From: DATJLQ01 sp035509415
GTDB taxonomy: Bacteria > Pseudomonadota > Alphaproteobacteria > JACZXZ01
Direction of reading: 5' to 3'
Length of the DNA: 64,000 nucleotides
Assembly (NCBI GenBank): GCA_035509415.1
Contig: DATJLQ010000233.1
Location: forward strand, 58,170-122,169
The translations under genes were made by a program, and so were the position numbers. The notes below the pieces were generated by a model. That model was not told where the DNA came from, ran no database searches, and saw only the letters and a program-made list of their open reading frames with translations. This document shows positions 42,835 to 52,067 of the stretch, one piece after another (position 1 is the first letter of the stretch; each line of letters opens with the position of its first letter).

Positions 42835-43255
42835 TTTGCCTCCTCATTTCGTAAAGTGCCGTTCCGACCCCCGGAAGCGGCTCGCTGTCAAGGTCGTCTC
42901 GATCGCAAGACGACCCGCGTTTCGGAACCTCAACCGAGCGGATGCGACTCCTTTTTCTCGGGACACGCTCCGAGGGCCGATAACGACACCGTCGCAGAAG
43001 CGCCGCGGGGAATCGCATCGCTCCGTTCGCGTCGCCGATCTTCGACCTTTTGCCGCGTATCGTCTAGCCCGACGCGCCTGTGCCGGCCGGGAAATCGGGG
43101 CCGGATGGCAGCGGCTGGATCGTTCGGCCCCCCGGTTCCAAAAAGATCCGGAGGCACATTCCAAGCACGGGCCCAAGGGTCGGGTCGCCCTAATGGACCG
43201 ATGAGAGCGCACCTATTATCATGGCCGATCATAGGGACTGTGAGGCGGAAGCTTA
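42835..43255. other. Divergent intergenic region without a gene
   Basis: The 421 bases between the ureohydrolase and the alpha/beta-hydrolase genes contain open frames but none with a ribosome site or recognisable protein. Promoters of both flanking genes should be here. Confidence 0.5.
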
Positions 43256-44062
43256 ATGGGTGTGAATTTCGAGACCATTGTCGGCGCCGGCGCAAGCGCG
43301 CCGTGGCTCGTGATGGTACATGGCGCATCCCACGATCGGCGCATTTTTTCGGCGCAGGTGCAGGCGTTCCGGCTTCGCTATCGACTCCAGCTCATCGATC
43401 TTCCGGGCCACGGCCTTTCCGCCGACATTCCCGGGCCGTTCGGGCATGTCGAGCTCGCGGCGCACGTTCTCCGTTCGCTCCAGGCGGCGGGCGTCGATCG
43501 TTGCCATTTTTGGGGGACCCACACTGGGACCGCGCTCGGCCTCTTGCTCGCCGCCCAACACCCTGACCGGTTCCGCTCCCTGATCCTGGAAGGGCCAGTG
43601 TTGCCAGGCGCCGTTCCCACGAGCGCCGCGGAAGCGTCTCGGGAAGCGTCCAAAATCGCACGTATGCACGGCGTCGCCGACGCTATCGACCGATGGTATC
43701 GCGACGGCGCGTGGTTCGAGGTGATACGCGCGCGCCCGTTGGAATGTCGGGCCGAGGCGCATTGGACGATCCTGTCGCAATTTTCTGGAGCACCTTGGCT
43801 GTTCGATGGCGTTGCCGCACCGGTCCCGGAGATCGAGACGCGCGCGGCATCGATCGATGTGCCAGTGCTCCTCTATAACGGCGAGCACGATCATCCGGAA
43901 TTCCACGACCTCGCGGCGCGTATCGAGGCGCTTTTGCCGCGCGCGACACGCTCGACGATCGCCGATGCGGGCGGCTTCCCGGCTTGGGAATTTCCCGAGC
44001 GGGTCAACCGGTTGGTGGCGGATTTCCTATCGGGGCCGGCGTCCTCGCCCAAGCACCTCTAG
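43256..44062 (+). CDS. Alpha/beta-hydrolase fold protein lacking Ser and His
   Basis: A 268-aa alpha/beta-hydrolase. The oxyanion turn MVHGASHDRR and LIDLPGHGLS are typical. The nucleophile elbow reads GTHTG, so position 89 is His rather than Ser. The acid Asp remains (NGEHDHP). The usual catalytic His after the last strand is Gly240 (DAGGFPAWEFPE). A normal esterase mechanism is therefore unlikely. Possible roles are a cofactor-free oxygenase or lyase, or a non-enzymatic partner. GAGGCGGAAG lies just before the ATG. It precedes UbiX by 55 bp. Confidence 0.85.
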   Translation: MGVNFETIVGAGASAPWLVMVHGASHDRRIFSAQVQAFRLRYRLQLIDLPGHGLSADIPGPFGHVELAAHVLRSLQAAGVDRCHFWGTHTGTALGLLLAAQHPDRFRSLILEGPVLPGAVPTSAAEASREASKIARMHGVADAIDRWYRDGAWFEVIRARPLECRAEAHWTILSQFSGAPWLFDGVAAPVPEIETRAASIDVPVLLYNGEHDHPEFHDLAARIEALLPRATRSTIADAGGFPAWEFPERVNRLVADFLSGPASSPKHL

Positions 44063-44117
44063 CGTTTCTCCGACGTCGCCGCGCACGCGCAATCTTGAAA
44101 TCAGAGGAGAGTCCATC

Positions 44118-44693
44118 GTGGCGACGACTAATCGACTCATTATCGGGATCAGCGGGGCCTCGGGCATCATCTACGGCATTCGCGCCCTCGAAATGCTCAA
44201 GGGCAGCGGGATCGAGACCCATCTGGTCATGAGCCGATCTGCCGGGGTGACCCTCGGCTTGGAGACGAGCCTCAAGGTCAAGGACGTTCACGCGTTGGCC
44301 GATACCGTCTACAAGATCGGCGATATCGGCGCGGCAATATCGAGCGGCTCGTTCCGGACGCTCGGCATGCTGGTCGCGCCCTGCTCGATTCGCTCGCTCT
44401 CCGAAATCGCGACCGGCGTCACGTCGACCCTGCTGACCCGCGCTGCCGACGTGGTGCTCAAGGAGCGGCGTCGCCTGGTGCTGATGGTGCGCGAAGCGCC
44501 GCTCCACCTCGGCCATTTGAGATCGATGGTCGCCGCGACCGAGATGGGGGCGGTCGTGGTTCCTCCCGTGCCGGCCTTCTACACCAAGCCGGACTCGGTC
44601 GACGCAATCGTCACTCAGTCGGTCGGTCGCGCCCTCGATCTGTTCGGCCTCGATGTCGGCGCCGTCAAGCGCTGGGGCGAATCGTTACCCTGA
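44118..44693 (+). CDS. ubiX: UbiX-type flavin prenyltransferase
   Basis: A 191-aa UbiX protein that makes prenyl-FMN, the cofactor of UbiD-type decarboxylases. GTG start at 44118 follows AGAGGAGA. Flavin-site sequence IGISGASGIIYGIRALE opens the protein; further conserved parts are APCSIRSLSEIATG, LTRAADVVLKERRRLVLMVREAPL and MGAVVVPPVPAFYTKP. It presumably serves the UbiD enzyme at 27392, although 16 kb separate them. Confidence 0.93.
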   Translation: MATTNRLIIGISGASGIIYGIRALEMLKGSGIETHLVMSRSAGVTLGLETSLKVKDVHALADTVYKIGDIGAAISSGSFRTLGMLVAPCSIRSLSEIATGVTSTLLTRAADVVLKERRRLVLMVREAPLHLGHLRSMVAATEMGAVVVPPVPAFYTKPDSVDAIVTQSVGRALDLFGLDVGAVKRWGESLP

Positions 44694-44858
44694 GACTTGC
44701 CGGCGAGGCGTGGGTCGCCAACTCGATGCCCATCTAAGTTTGTCGCCATCGTCATCGTCACCGTCATCGCCCGCGCCGTTACAACGCCGTGACCAGCTCG
44801 GATTCCGATGGACGTCCGCGAACGACCCGTGGCGATCAGCTATTGATTCATCCGCCAA

Positions 44859-45033
44859 GGAAATGGTGGGTGCTGCAAGGATTGAACTTGCGAGCCCTAC
44901 GTGTCGAGGCCGCGGGGCCGTTGGATTCATATAAAATTCAATGGCATATCTGTACAAGACAGAGCCGGTGCGCGTCGAAAAGTACGGAGCGCGGGGAAAA
45001 TTTAGAGAAAGACGACCCGCCGCAAATTGACGA
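44859..45033. repeat. Dispersed repeat, copy B, with tRNA 3'-end-like segment
   Basis: Second copy of the element at 25569-25743. Shared blocks include AAATGGTGGGTGCTGCA, GATTGAACTTGCGAGCCC, GGGGCCGTTGGATTCAT, AAATTCAAT and TTGACGAG. Orientation is the same as copy A. The sequence lacks the first half of a tRNA. Confidence 0.65.
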
Positions 45034-45073
45034 GGCGCGAGGAGACGAGGCGCGAGGAGACGAGGCGCGAGGA
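45029..45073. repeat. Tandem repeat, 15-bp unit x3
   Basis: Three perfect copies of GACGAGGCGCGAGGA directly after repeat copy B. In one frame they read EARGD, but no start signal supports translation. Confidence 0.85.
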
Positions 45074-45108
45074 CATGTCCGATTCGAATGCCCGATGTCG
45101 TCGATGAC

Positions 45109-45144
45109 TGAGTCGATGGCTGAGTCGATGGCTGAGTCGATGGC
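45109..45144. repeat. Tandem repeat, 12-bp unit x3
   Basis: Three perfect copies of TGAGTCGATGGC, 35 bp after the 15-bp repeat. They lie about 260 bp upstream of the kinase gene and may mark slippage or a regulator-binding array. Confidence 0.85.
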
Positions 45145-45405
45145 TGAAATGAGTGCTCACGACGAATTGCTCTGCCTTCGGGCTCCAGGAGCGCAACGGG
45201 AGGGCAACTGGAAACCACCGGCCGGCAGCGGCCGCCGCGTGGGCGCGGCACCGAAGGGCTGGCGCGACTGGCGCTGTCCCGAGACCGCCGGATCGCCCGG
45301 CCGCCGCGCGAACCCCGGACCTTTTGCTAACCCCTTATGACGCTGTATTTATTTGTGCTAACCTAGGGTATCGACGACGCGGCCCAAGCCGAAGGGGAGA
45401 TCGAG

Positions 45406-48400
45406 TTGGGGGCTCATCTGATACGGTCGCTTCTAGGGCCGGGCAAGCGGCTCATGAACTCCCTCACCTACCCGGTCAAGTTCGGCTTGATCGGGCTCTT
45501 GATCGCGATCGTCGTCGGCATCCTGATCTTCCAGCTCGTGACCAACAGCCAGGCGGACATTGCGTTCGCCGAGAAAGAGCTCGTCGGCGTCGAAGTGGTC
45601 GGGCCGACGCGCGACATGATGGCCCAGACCCAGAGGCTGCGCTTCGACCCGCCGGCCACGACCGAGGCCGCGTTCGCCGAGACCTTGAAGCGCGTCGACG
45701 CCGTCATGCACGGCGCGGGCGCCAAGCTCGACCTCCAGCACCCCTGGGCCGAGAGCCAATCCCGGCTCCGTGCGCTCGTCGGCAAGAATCCGAGCCGCGA
45801 CAACCGGGCATTCGAGGACGCGATCTCGTCCCTCCTCGACCTCATGACGCTGGCCGCGGACAACTCGAACCTCACGCTCGATCCGCAGCTCGACAGCTAC
45901 TACCTGATGGACACGATCACGGGCAAGCTTCCGGCCCTGATCGAGGCGGCCGCGAAAATCGACTTCGTGGCGCGGCGCGCGGCCGCGACGGGCGCCCTCG
46001 ACGCGTCCGACCGCGCCGAGCTCACGGTGGCGCTCGCGCATCTCAAGGAGCTCATGGCCGGCATCTCGAGCAACCTCGCGAAGGTCCGGGGCTACAACCC
46101 GAGCCTCGACAAGAGCGGCGGCTCGGCCACGCTCGAAGCTGCGGTCCAGTCCCTCGGCACGCTCCACCCGCTCGACGGGCTCGCGCGCGGCGACGCGGTC
46201 GACGCGAGCATCGCGACCGACTTGCCTTTGGTCGCGCGCGCGACGCGCACCGTGGTCGATTTCGGCTACGACCTGTTCGACAACCTGCTGCCGGAGCTGC
46301 GCGGGCTGCTCGAGACGCGCATCGAGAAGGCGCACGACGTGATCTGGCGCGACCTCGCGATCGGCTTCGGTTTCACGCTGCTCCTCGCCTATCTCCTCGC
46401 GGGCGCCTGGGTCGGCGTGGTCGAGACCGTGCGCACGCTCGCCGACGCGGCGCGGCGCCTCTCGCGCGGCGAGCTCGACGTGCGCGTCGCGGTCGCGGCG
46501 CGCGACGAGCTGCAGACGGTCGCGCGTGGATTCAACGTGCTCGCCTCCAACCTCGGCGACAAGATGCGCGACGAGCAACGCCTGCTCGACCAGCGCACCG
46601 AGGAGTTGAAGCTCGCGAAGAAGCGCGGCGAGGACACCGCGGCGCAGCAGCGCGCCGTGCTCGAGGGCTCGCCCCACGGCATCTGTTTCGTGCGCGCGCG
46701 CCGCTTCGTGGTGTGCAACCCGGCGCTCGAGGAGCTGTTCGGCTACGCGCCCGGCGAGCTCATCGGGAAGTCGCTGCGCACGATCTACGCGTCGGACGAG
46801 GACTATAAGGATGCGGGTGCGCGCATCTATCCGGCCCTCGAGCGCCAGGACGTGGTCGCGGTCGAGCTCAACATGGTGAAGAAGGGCGGTGCCCGCTTCT
46901 GGGCGCGCTGCACGCTGCGCGCCCTCGACAAGCACGGCTCGCCCGACGAGCTGGTCGCGACCGTCGAGGACATCACGCAGGAGCGCACGGCCCAGGAGCT
47001 GCTGCGCGCGGCCAAGGACCAGGCCGAGCGCGCGGCGGCCGACTTCCGCACCGTGATCGACGTCTCGCCCCACGGCGTGTGCGTGGTGCGCGGGCGCAAC
47101 ATCGAATCCTGCAATCCCGCCTTCGAGGGGATGTTCGGCTACGCGCCCGGCGAGATGCTGGGACAAAGCACACGCTCGATGTTCGCGACCGAGGACGAGT
47201 TCCGCGACCAGGGCGAGCGGCTCTATCCGGCGGTGAGCCGCGGCGAGATCTTCGTGCGCGAGTTCCGCGCGGTCAAGAAGTCGGGCGAGCGCTTCTGGGT
47301 GCGCGTCTCGGCCGCCGCGTTCGACAAGACCGACCCGCTCAAGGGCGTGGTCGCGATGCACGAGGACATCACCGACCGCAAGCACGCCGAAGCGCTCCTG
47401 CGCGAGGCGAAGCAGGAGGCCGAGCGCGCCGCGATCAATTTCCGCACCATGATCGACGTCTCGCCCAACGGCGTGTGCGTCACGCGCAACAGCGCGATCG
47501 AGGTGTGCAATCCCGCCTACGACCGGATGTTCGGCTACGAGCGCGGCGAGATGCAGGGCATGAACGTGCGCGCGACCCACCCCACGCCCGAGGACCACGC
47601 GAAGTCGCGCGACGCGCTGTTCGAGGCGGTGAAGCGCGACGGCATCTATATCGGCGAGTCGATCCGGGTCAAGAAGTCGGGCGAGCGCTTCTGGGCGCGC
47701 GTCTCGGCCGCGGCCTTCGACCGCAACGATCCCTCGAAGGGCGTGGTTGCGATCCTCGAGGAAGTGACCGAGCGGAAACGCGCGCGCGAGCAGCTCGCCG
47801 AGGCCAAGGTCCAAGCCGAGCAGGCCGCCGCCAATTTTCGCATCGTGATCGACGCCTCGCCCCACGGCGTGGCGGTGATCCGCGAGCGCACGGTCGTCAT
47901 GTGCAATCCGGCCTACGAGACGCTGTTCGGCGTCGCGCCGGGCGCGATGGTGGGCCAGAGCGTGCGCCCGATCTTTCCGAGCGACGAGGCGTTCCGGCGC
48001 GCGGGCGAGGCGCTCTACGAGACGATCAAGCGCGGCGAGGTGTACTCGACCGAGATCCAATACGTGCGCCGGTCGGGCGAGCTGTTCTGGGCGCACCTTT
48101 CCGCCGCCGCGTTCGACAAGTCCGACATGGACCAGGGCTTCGTCTCGATCGTCGAGGACATCACCGAGCGCAAGCGCGCGCGCGAGCAGCTCGCCGAGGC
48201 CAAGGAGCAGGCCGAGCTCAGCGCCGCCACCTTCCGTACCGTGATCGAGGCCTCGCCCCACGGCGTGTGCGTCGCGCGCGGGCGCATCATGGAGACTTGC
48301 AACCCCGCCTTCGAGGCGATGTTCGGCTACGCGCCGGGCGAGATGGTCGGCCAGTCGACGCGCATCATCTATCCGTCCGACGAGGATTTCGCGCGCATGG

Positions 48401-51400
48401 GCAAGAGCCTCTACCCGGTGGTCCAGCGCGGCGACACCTATTCCGAGGAATTTCGCGCCGTGAAGAAGTCGGGCGAGACGTTCTGGGCGCGCATCTCGAC
48501 CGCGGCGTTCGACAAGAGCGATCCCGGACGCGGCGTGGTCGCCATCCTCGAGGACGTGACGGAGCGCATGGTCGCGGCCGAGCGCCTCAGCGAGGCCAAG
48601 ATGCAGGCCGAGACCAGCGCCGCCGAGTTCCAGCGCCTGATCGAGGTCTCGCCCTACGGCATCCTGACCGCGCGCGACCGCATGATCGAGATCTGCAACC
48701 CGGCGCTGGCCGCGCTCTTCGGCTACGCGCCCGGGGAGATGGTCGGCAAGTCGACGCGCCTCATGTACGCGTCCGATGACGCGTTCCAGCGCGTCGGCGA
48801 CGCGGTCTACCCCGTCGTCGAGCGCGGCGAGGCCACGACCTTCGAGGTCGAGGTGGTGAAACGCGACGGCACGCCCTTCTGGGTGCGCTTCTCGACCGCG
48901 ATCATCGACAAATCGAACCCGGCGCGCGGCATCATCTCGGTCTACGAGGACGTGACCGAGCGCATTCGCGCCCAGGCCGAGCTGCAGCAGGCCAAGGATA
49001 CGGCCGAGCGCGCGCTCGCCGAGATGCGCACCCTGATCCGCGCCTCGCCCCAGGGCGTCACGATGATCAAGCAGCGCCGCTACGTCGTGTGCAGCCCGTC
49101 CTTCGAGCGCATGCTCGGCTACGACCCCGGTGAGCTCGTGGGCAGCGAGACGCGCGTCATCTATCCGAGCGACGAGGCCTATCGCCAGATGGGCGTCGAG
49201 CTCTACGCCGCGATCAAGCGCGGCGACGTGTTCATCAGGGAATTCCAGGCGAAGAAGAAGGACGGCTCGCTCACCTGGCTGCGCGTCTCGGGAGCTGCGG
49301 TCGAGGGCGACGATCCGTCCCACGTCATCGTCATCCACGAGGACTGGAGCGAGCACCGCCGCGCCGAGGAGGAGCTGCGCCTCGCCAAGGACACGGCCGA
49401 GCGCGCGCTCGCCGAGATGCGCACGCTGGTGCGCGCCTCGCCCCAAGGCATCGCGGTCGTCAAGGATCGCCACTACGCGGTATGCAGCCCGGCGTTCGAG
49501 CAGATGCTCGGCTACGGATCGGGCGAGCTCGTGGGCCGGCTCACGCGCACCATCTATCCCTCCGACGAGCTCCATCGCCAAATGGGCGCCGAGCTGTTCC
49601 CGGCGGTGCGCCGCGGCGAGGTGTTCATCAAGGAATTCCAGGCGGTCAAGAAGACGGGCGAGCTCATCTGGGTGCGCATCTCCGCCGCCGCGATCGACAA
49701 GAACGATCCCAGCCAGGTGATCGTGGTGCACGAGGATTGGAGCGAGCATCGCCGCGCCGAGGAGGAGATGCGCCGCGCGCGCGAGCTCGCCGAGCAGGCG
49801 GCGCGCGCCAAGGCCGACTTCCTCGCCAACATGAGCCATGAGATCCGCACGCCGATGAACGCGATCATCGGCATGTCGCACCTGGCGCTCAAGACCGACC
49901 TCAACCCGCGCCAGCGCGACTACGTGGGCAAGATCCAGCGCTCGAGCCGGCACTTGCTCGGCGTCATCAACGACATCCTCGACTTCTCCAAGGTCGAGGC
50001 GGGAAAGCTGAGCCTCGAGCGCACCGAGCTCGACATCGACAAGGTGCTCGACAACGTCGCGGGCCTGATCGCCGAGCGCGCCGCCGCCAAGGGGCTCGAG
50101 ATGGTGTTCGACGTCGCGCCGGGCGTGCCGCGCGCCCTCATCGGCGACCCGTTGCGCATCGGTCAGATCCTGATCAACTACGTCTCCAACGCGGTCAAGT
50201 TCACCGAGCACGGCGAAGTCGCGATCCTGGTGCGCGTGCTCGAGGAGACGCCCAAGGAGGCGCTGCTGCGCTTCGAGGTGCGCGACACTGGCATCGGCCT
50301 CACCGAGGAGCAGATCGGGCGCCTGTTCCAGAGCTTCCAGCAGGCCGACACGTCGACCACGCGCAAGTTCGGCGGCACCGGCCTCGGCCTCGCGATCTCG
50401 AAGGGGCTGGTCGAGCTCATGGGCGGCGAGGTTGGCGTCGAGAGCGTCTACGGCAAGGGCTCGACCTTCTGGTTCACCGTGCGCCTCGAGAAGGGCGAGA
50501 CGCGCCGGACGCACGTGCTGCGCGCGGACCTCCAAGGCCGCCGCGCCCTCGTCGCCGACGACAATCCCCATGCCCGCCAGGTGATGGTCGAGATGCTCAA
50601 CGCGATGGGATTCGTGGCCGACAGCGTCGCCTCGGGCGCGGATGCGGTCGCGGCGGTCGCCAAGGCGAGCCAGGCCGGGACACCCTACTCGATCGTGCTC
50701 CTCGACTGGCGCATGCCCTCGATGAGCGGCACCGAGGCGGGCACGCGCATCCACGCGCTCGAGCTTGCCCAGCGGCCGCATCTTCTCATGGTCACCGCCT
50801 ACGGGCGCGAGGAGGTGTTGCGCGAGGCCGAGGGCGCCGGCTTCGAGGACGTGCTGATGAAGCCGGTCAACCCCTCCTTCCTGTTCGACACCATCGCGCG
50901 CCTTCTGGGCGACGAGCGCGTGGCGCCCGCCGCGGACCCGGCGCGCACGGAGAGTGCGGAGGACTACCGCGCGCTCAAGGGCGGGCGGGCGCTCCTGGCC
51001 GAGGACAACGAGCTCAACCAGGACGTGGCGGTCGAGCTTCTCGAGGAGGTCGGGCTCAAGGTCGACATCGCGCCCAACGGCCGCGTCGCGATCGACATGG
51101 CCAAGGCCCATCGCTACGACATCGTGCTCATGGACATGCAGATGCCCGAAATGGACGGGATCGAGGCGACGCGCGCGCTGCGCGGCATCGGCCTCGACAT
51201 GCCGATCGTCGCGATGACGGCCAACGCGATGGCGCGCGACCGCGAGCGCTGCCTCGCCGCCGGCATGAACGACCATGTGGCGAAGCCGATCGAGCCGGTC
51301 GAGCTGTGGACCGTGCTGCTGCGCTGGATGAAGCCGCGCGCGACGCGGCCCGCGAAGGGGCGCGCACGCGTCGCCGCCCCGGCCGGCGCCCCCGCCGCAG

Positions 51401-52014
51401 CCAAGGCTGCCGCCGAGCTGCCGCGCATCGCCGGCCTCGACACCGAGCGCGCGTTGCGACGCGTGCTCGGAAAGACGCACGTCTATCGCGAGCTGCTGCG
51501 CAAATTCGCGGCCGGCCAGGCGGACGCCGGCGAGCGCATCGAGCGCGATCTCGCGGACGGGCGCTGGGACGAGGCCGAGCGCGCGGCCCACACGCTCAAG
51601 GGTGTCGCCGGCCAGATTGGCGCGGCGGCGCTCCAGAAGCGCGCGGCGACGCTCGAAGCCGCGATCCGCGACAGGAAGAAGAAGGCGATCGACGCGGCGC
51701 TCAAGCCCTGCGCGGCCGAGCTCGCGCGCATCGTTAAGGCGCTCGACAAGGCGTTGCCGAAACCGGACGGGCCCAAGCCGGCCGCGCGCGCGGTCGATGC
51801 GGCCGAGCTCGCGAGCGTCACGGCGCAGCTCGCGAAGCTGCTCGCGGACTACGATTCGGTCGCGACCGAGTATCTCAGCGCCAATGCGGACCTGCTCAAT
51901 GCCGCGTTCCCGGGCCAGTACCGGCGCATCGAGAACGGCATCAAGAGCTTCGACTACGACGACGCGCTCGCCGCCTTGCGCGAAGGCGGCGGCGGGCGCG
52001 GCATTTCGATCTAA
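45406..52014 (+). CDS. Giant hybrid histidine kinase with eight PAS domains
   Basis: A 2202-aa membrane sensor kinase. TTG start at 45406 with AAGGGGAGA; an ATG at 45454 is the alternative. TM1 residues 26-46, periplasmic part 47-314, TM2 about 315-338, HAMP about 338-395, then eight PAS domains whose SP(H/N/Y/Q)G motifs fall at residues 422, 554, 686, 818, 950, 1082, 1214 and 1345, each followed by an EAK-QAE coiled linker. HisKA His1478 (MSHEIRTPMN), HATPase with DTGIGL and GGTGLGL, receivers with Asp1767 and Asp1910, and an HPt domain with His2062 (AAHTLKG) complete a phosphorelay. The output partner is probably the HD-GYP protein downstream. Confidence 0.94.
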   Translation: MGAHLIRSLLGPGKRLMNSLTYPVKFGLIGLLIAIVVGILIFQLVTNSQADIAFAEKELVGVEVVGPTRDMMAQTQRLRFDPPATTEAAFAETLKRVDAVMHGAGAKLDLQHPWAESQSRLRALVGKNPSRDNRAFEDAISSLLDLMTLAADNSNLTLDPQLDSYYLMDTITGKLPALIEAAAKIDFVARRAAATGALDASDRAELTVALAHLKELMAGISSNLAKVRGYNPSLDKSGGSATLEAAVQSLGTLHPLDGLARGDAVDASIATDLPLVARATRTVVDFGYDLFDNLLPELRGLLETRIEKAHDVIWRDLAIGFGFTLLLAYLLAGAWVGVVETVRTLADAARRLSRGELDVRVAVAARDELQTVARGFNVLASNLGDKMRDEQRLLDQRTEELKLAKKRGEDTAAQQRAVLEGSPHGICFVRARRFVVCNPALEELFGYAPGELIGKSLRTIYASDEDYKDAGARIYPALERQDVVAVELNMVKKGGARFWARCTLRALDKHGSPDELVATVEDITQERTAQELLRAAKDQAERAAADFRTVIDVSPHGVCVVRGRNIESCNPAFEGMFGYAPGEMLGQSTRSMFATEDEFRDQGERLYPAVSRGEIFVREFRAVKKSGERFWVRVSAAAFDKTDPLKGVVAMHEDITDRKHAEALLREAKQEAERAAINFRTMIDVSPNGVCVTRNSAIEVCNPAYDRMFGYERGEMQGMNVRATHPTPEDHAKSRDALFEAVKRDGIYIGESIRVKKSGERFWARVSAAAFDRNDPSKGVVAILEEVTERKRAREQLAEAKVQAEQAAANFRIVIDASPHGVAVIRERTVVMCNPAYETLFGVAPGAMVGQSVRPIFPSDEAFRRAGEALYETIKRGEVYSTEIQYVRRSGELFWAHLSAAAFDKSDMDQGFVSIVEDITERKRAREQLAEAKEQAELSAATFRTVIEASPHGVCVARGRIMETCNPAFEAMFGYAPGEMVGQSTRIIYPSDEDFARMGKSLYPVVQRGDTYSEEFRAVKKSGETFWARISTAAFDKSDPGRGVVAILEDVTERMVAAERLSEAKMQAETSAAEFQRLIEVSPYGILTARDRMIEICNPALAALFGYAPGEMVGKSTRLMYASDDAFQRVGDAVYPVVERGEATTFEVEVVKRDGTPFWVRFSTAIIDKSNPARGIISVYEDVTERIRAQAELQQAKDTAERALAEMRTLIRASPQGVTMIKQRRYVVCSPSFERMLGYDPGELVGSETRVIYPSDEAYRQMGVELYAAIKRGDVFIREFQAKKKDGSLTWLRVSGAAVEGDDPSHVIVIHEDWSEHRRAEEELRLAKDTAERALAEMRTLVRASPQGIAVVKDRHYAVCSPAFEQMLGYGSGELVGRLTRTIYPSDELHRQMGAELFPAVRRGEVFIKEFQAVKKTGELIWVRISAAAIDKNDPSQVIVVHEDWSEHRRAEEEMRRARELAEQAARAKADFLANMSHEIRTPMNAIIGMSHLALKTDLNPRQRDYVGKIQRSSRHLLGVINDILDFSKVEAGKLSLERTELDIDKVLDNVAGLIAERAAAKGLEMVFDVAPGVPRALIGDPLRIGQILINYVSNAVKFTEHGEVAILVRVLEETPKEALLRFEVRDTGIGLTEEQIGRLFQSFQQADTSTTRKFGGTGLGLAISKGLVELMGGEVGVESVYGKGSTFWFTVRLEKGETRRTHVLRADLQGRRALVADDNPHARQVMVEMLNAMGFVADSVASGADAVAAVAKASQAGTPYSIVLLDWRMPSMSGTEAGTRIHALELAQRPHLLMVTAYGREEVLREAEGAGFEDVLMKPVNPSFLFDTIARLLGDERVAPAADPARTESAEDYRALKGGRALLAEDNELNQDVAVELLEEVGLKVDIAPNGRVAIDMAKAHRYDIVLMDMQMPEMDGIEATRALRGIGLDMPIVAMTANAMARDRERCLAAGMNDHVAKPIEPVELWTVLLRWMKPRATRPAKGRARVAAPAGAPAAAKAAAELPRIAGLDTERALRRVLGKTHVYRELLRKFAAGQADAGERIERDLADGRWDEAERAAHTLKGVAGQIGAAALQKRAATLEAAIRDRKKKAIDAALKPCAAELARIVKALDKALPKPDGPKPAARAVDAAELASVTAQLAKLLADYDSVATEYLSANADLLNAAFPGQYRRIENGIKSFDYDDALAALREGGGGRGISI

Positions 52015-52067
52015 GCGGCGAGCCGCGGCGCACGCGGCCGGGAAAATTGCGCGAGAGGAGCCGATCG

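Larger units (their letters stand above)
44694..45405. other. Intergenic region upstream of the hybrid kinase
   Basis: The 712 bases hold repeat copy B (44859-45033), two short tandem repeats (45029-45073 and 45109-45144) and a possible promoter (TTGCTA at 45324, TATTTA at 45346, 16-bp spacer). GCTAACC occurs twice, at 45326 and 45357. An open frame spans 44789-45340 but only reads through the repeats; I do not support a gene. Confidence 0.5.

Noticed and set aside
45029..45144. CRISPR-like array
   Set aside because: Units are 12 and 15 bp, directly adjacent with no spacers, and no cas genes are present.
44789..45340. 183-codon frame with EARGD and ESMA repeats
   Set aside because: It is explained by repeat copy B and two short tandem repeats; no start signal and no protein resemblance outside the repeats.
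45433..51591. A 2052-codon open frame on the minus strand, antisense to the hybrid kinase
   Set aside because: It mirrors the kinase frame; GC-rich codon bias leaves the complementary frame open. The translation is a run of Arg/Ala/Gly/His/Asp without domains, and the kinase domains on the plus strand are unmistakable.
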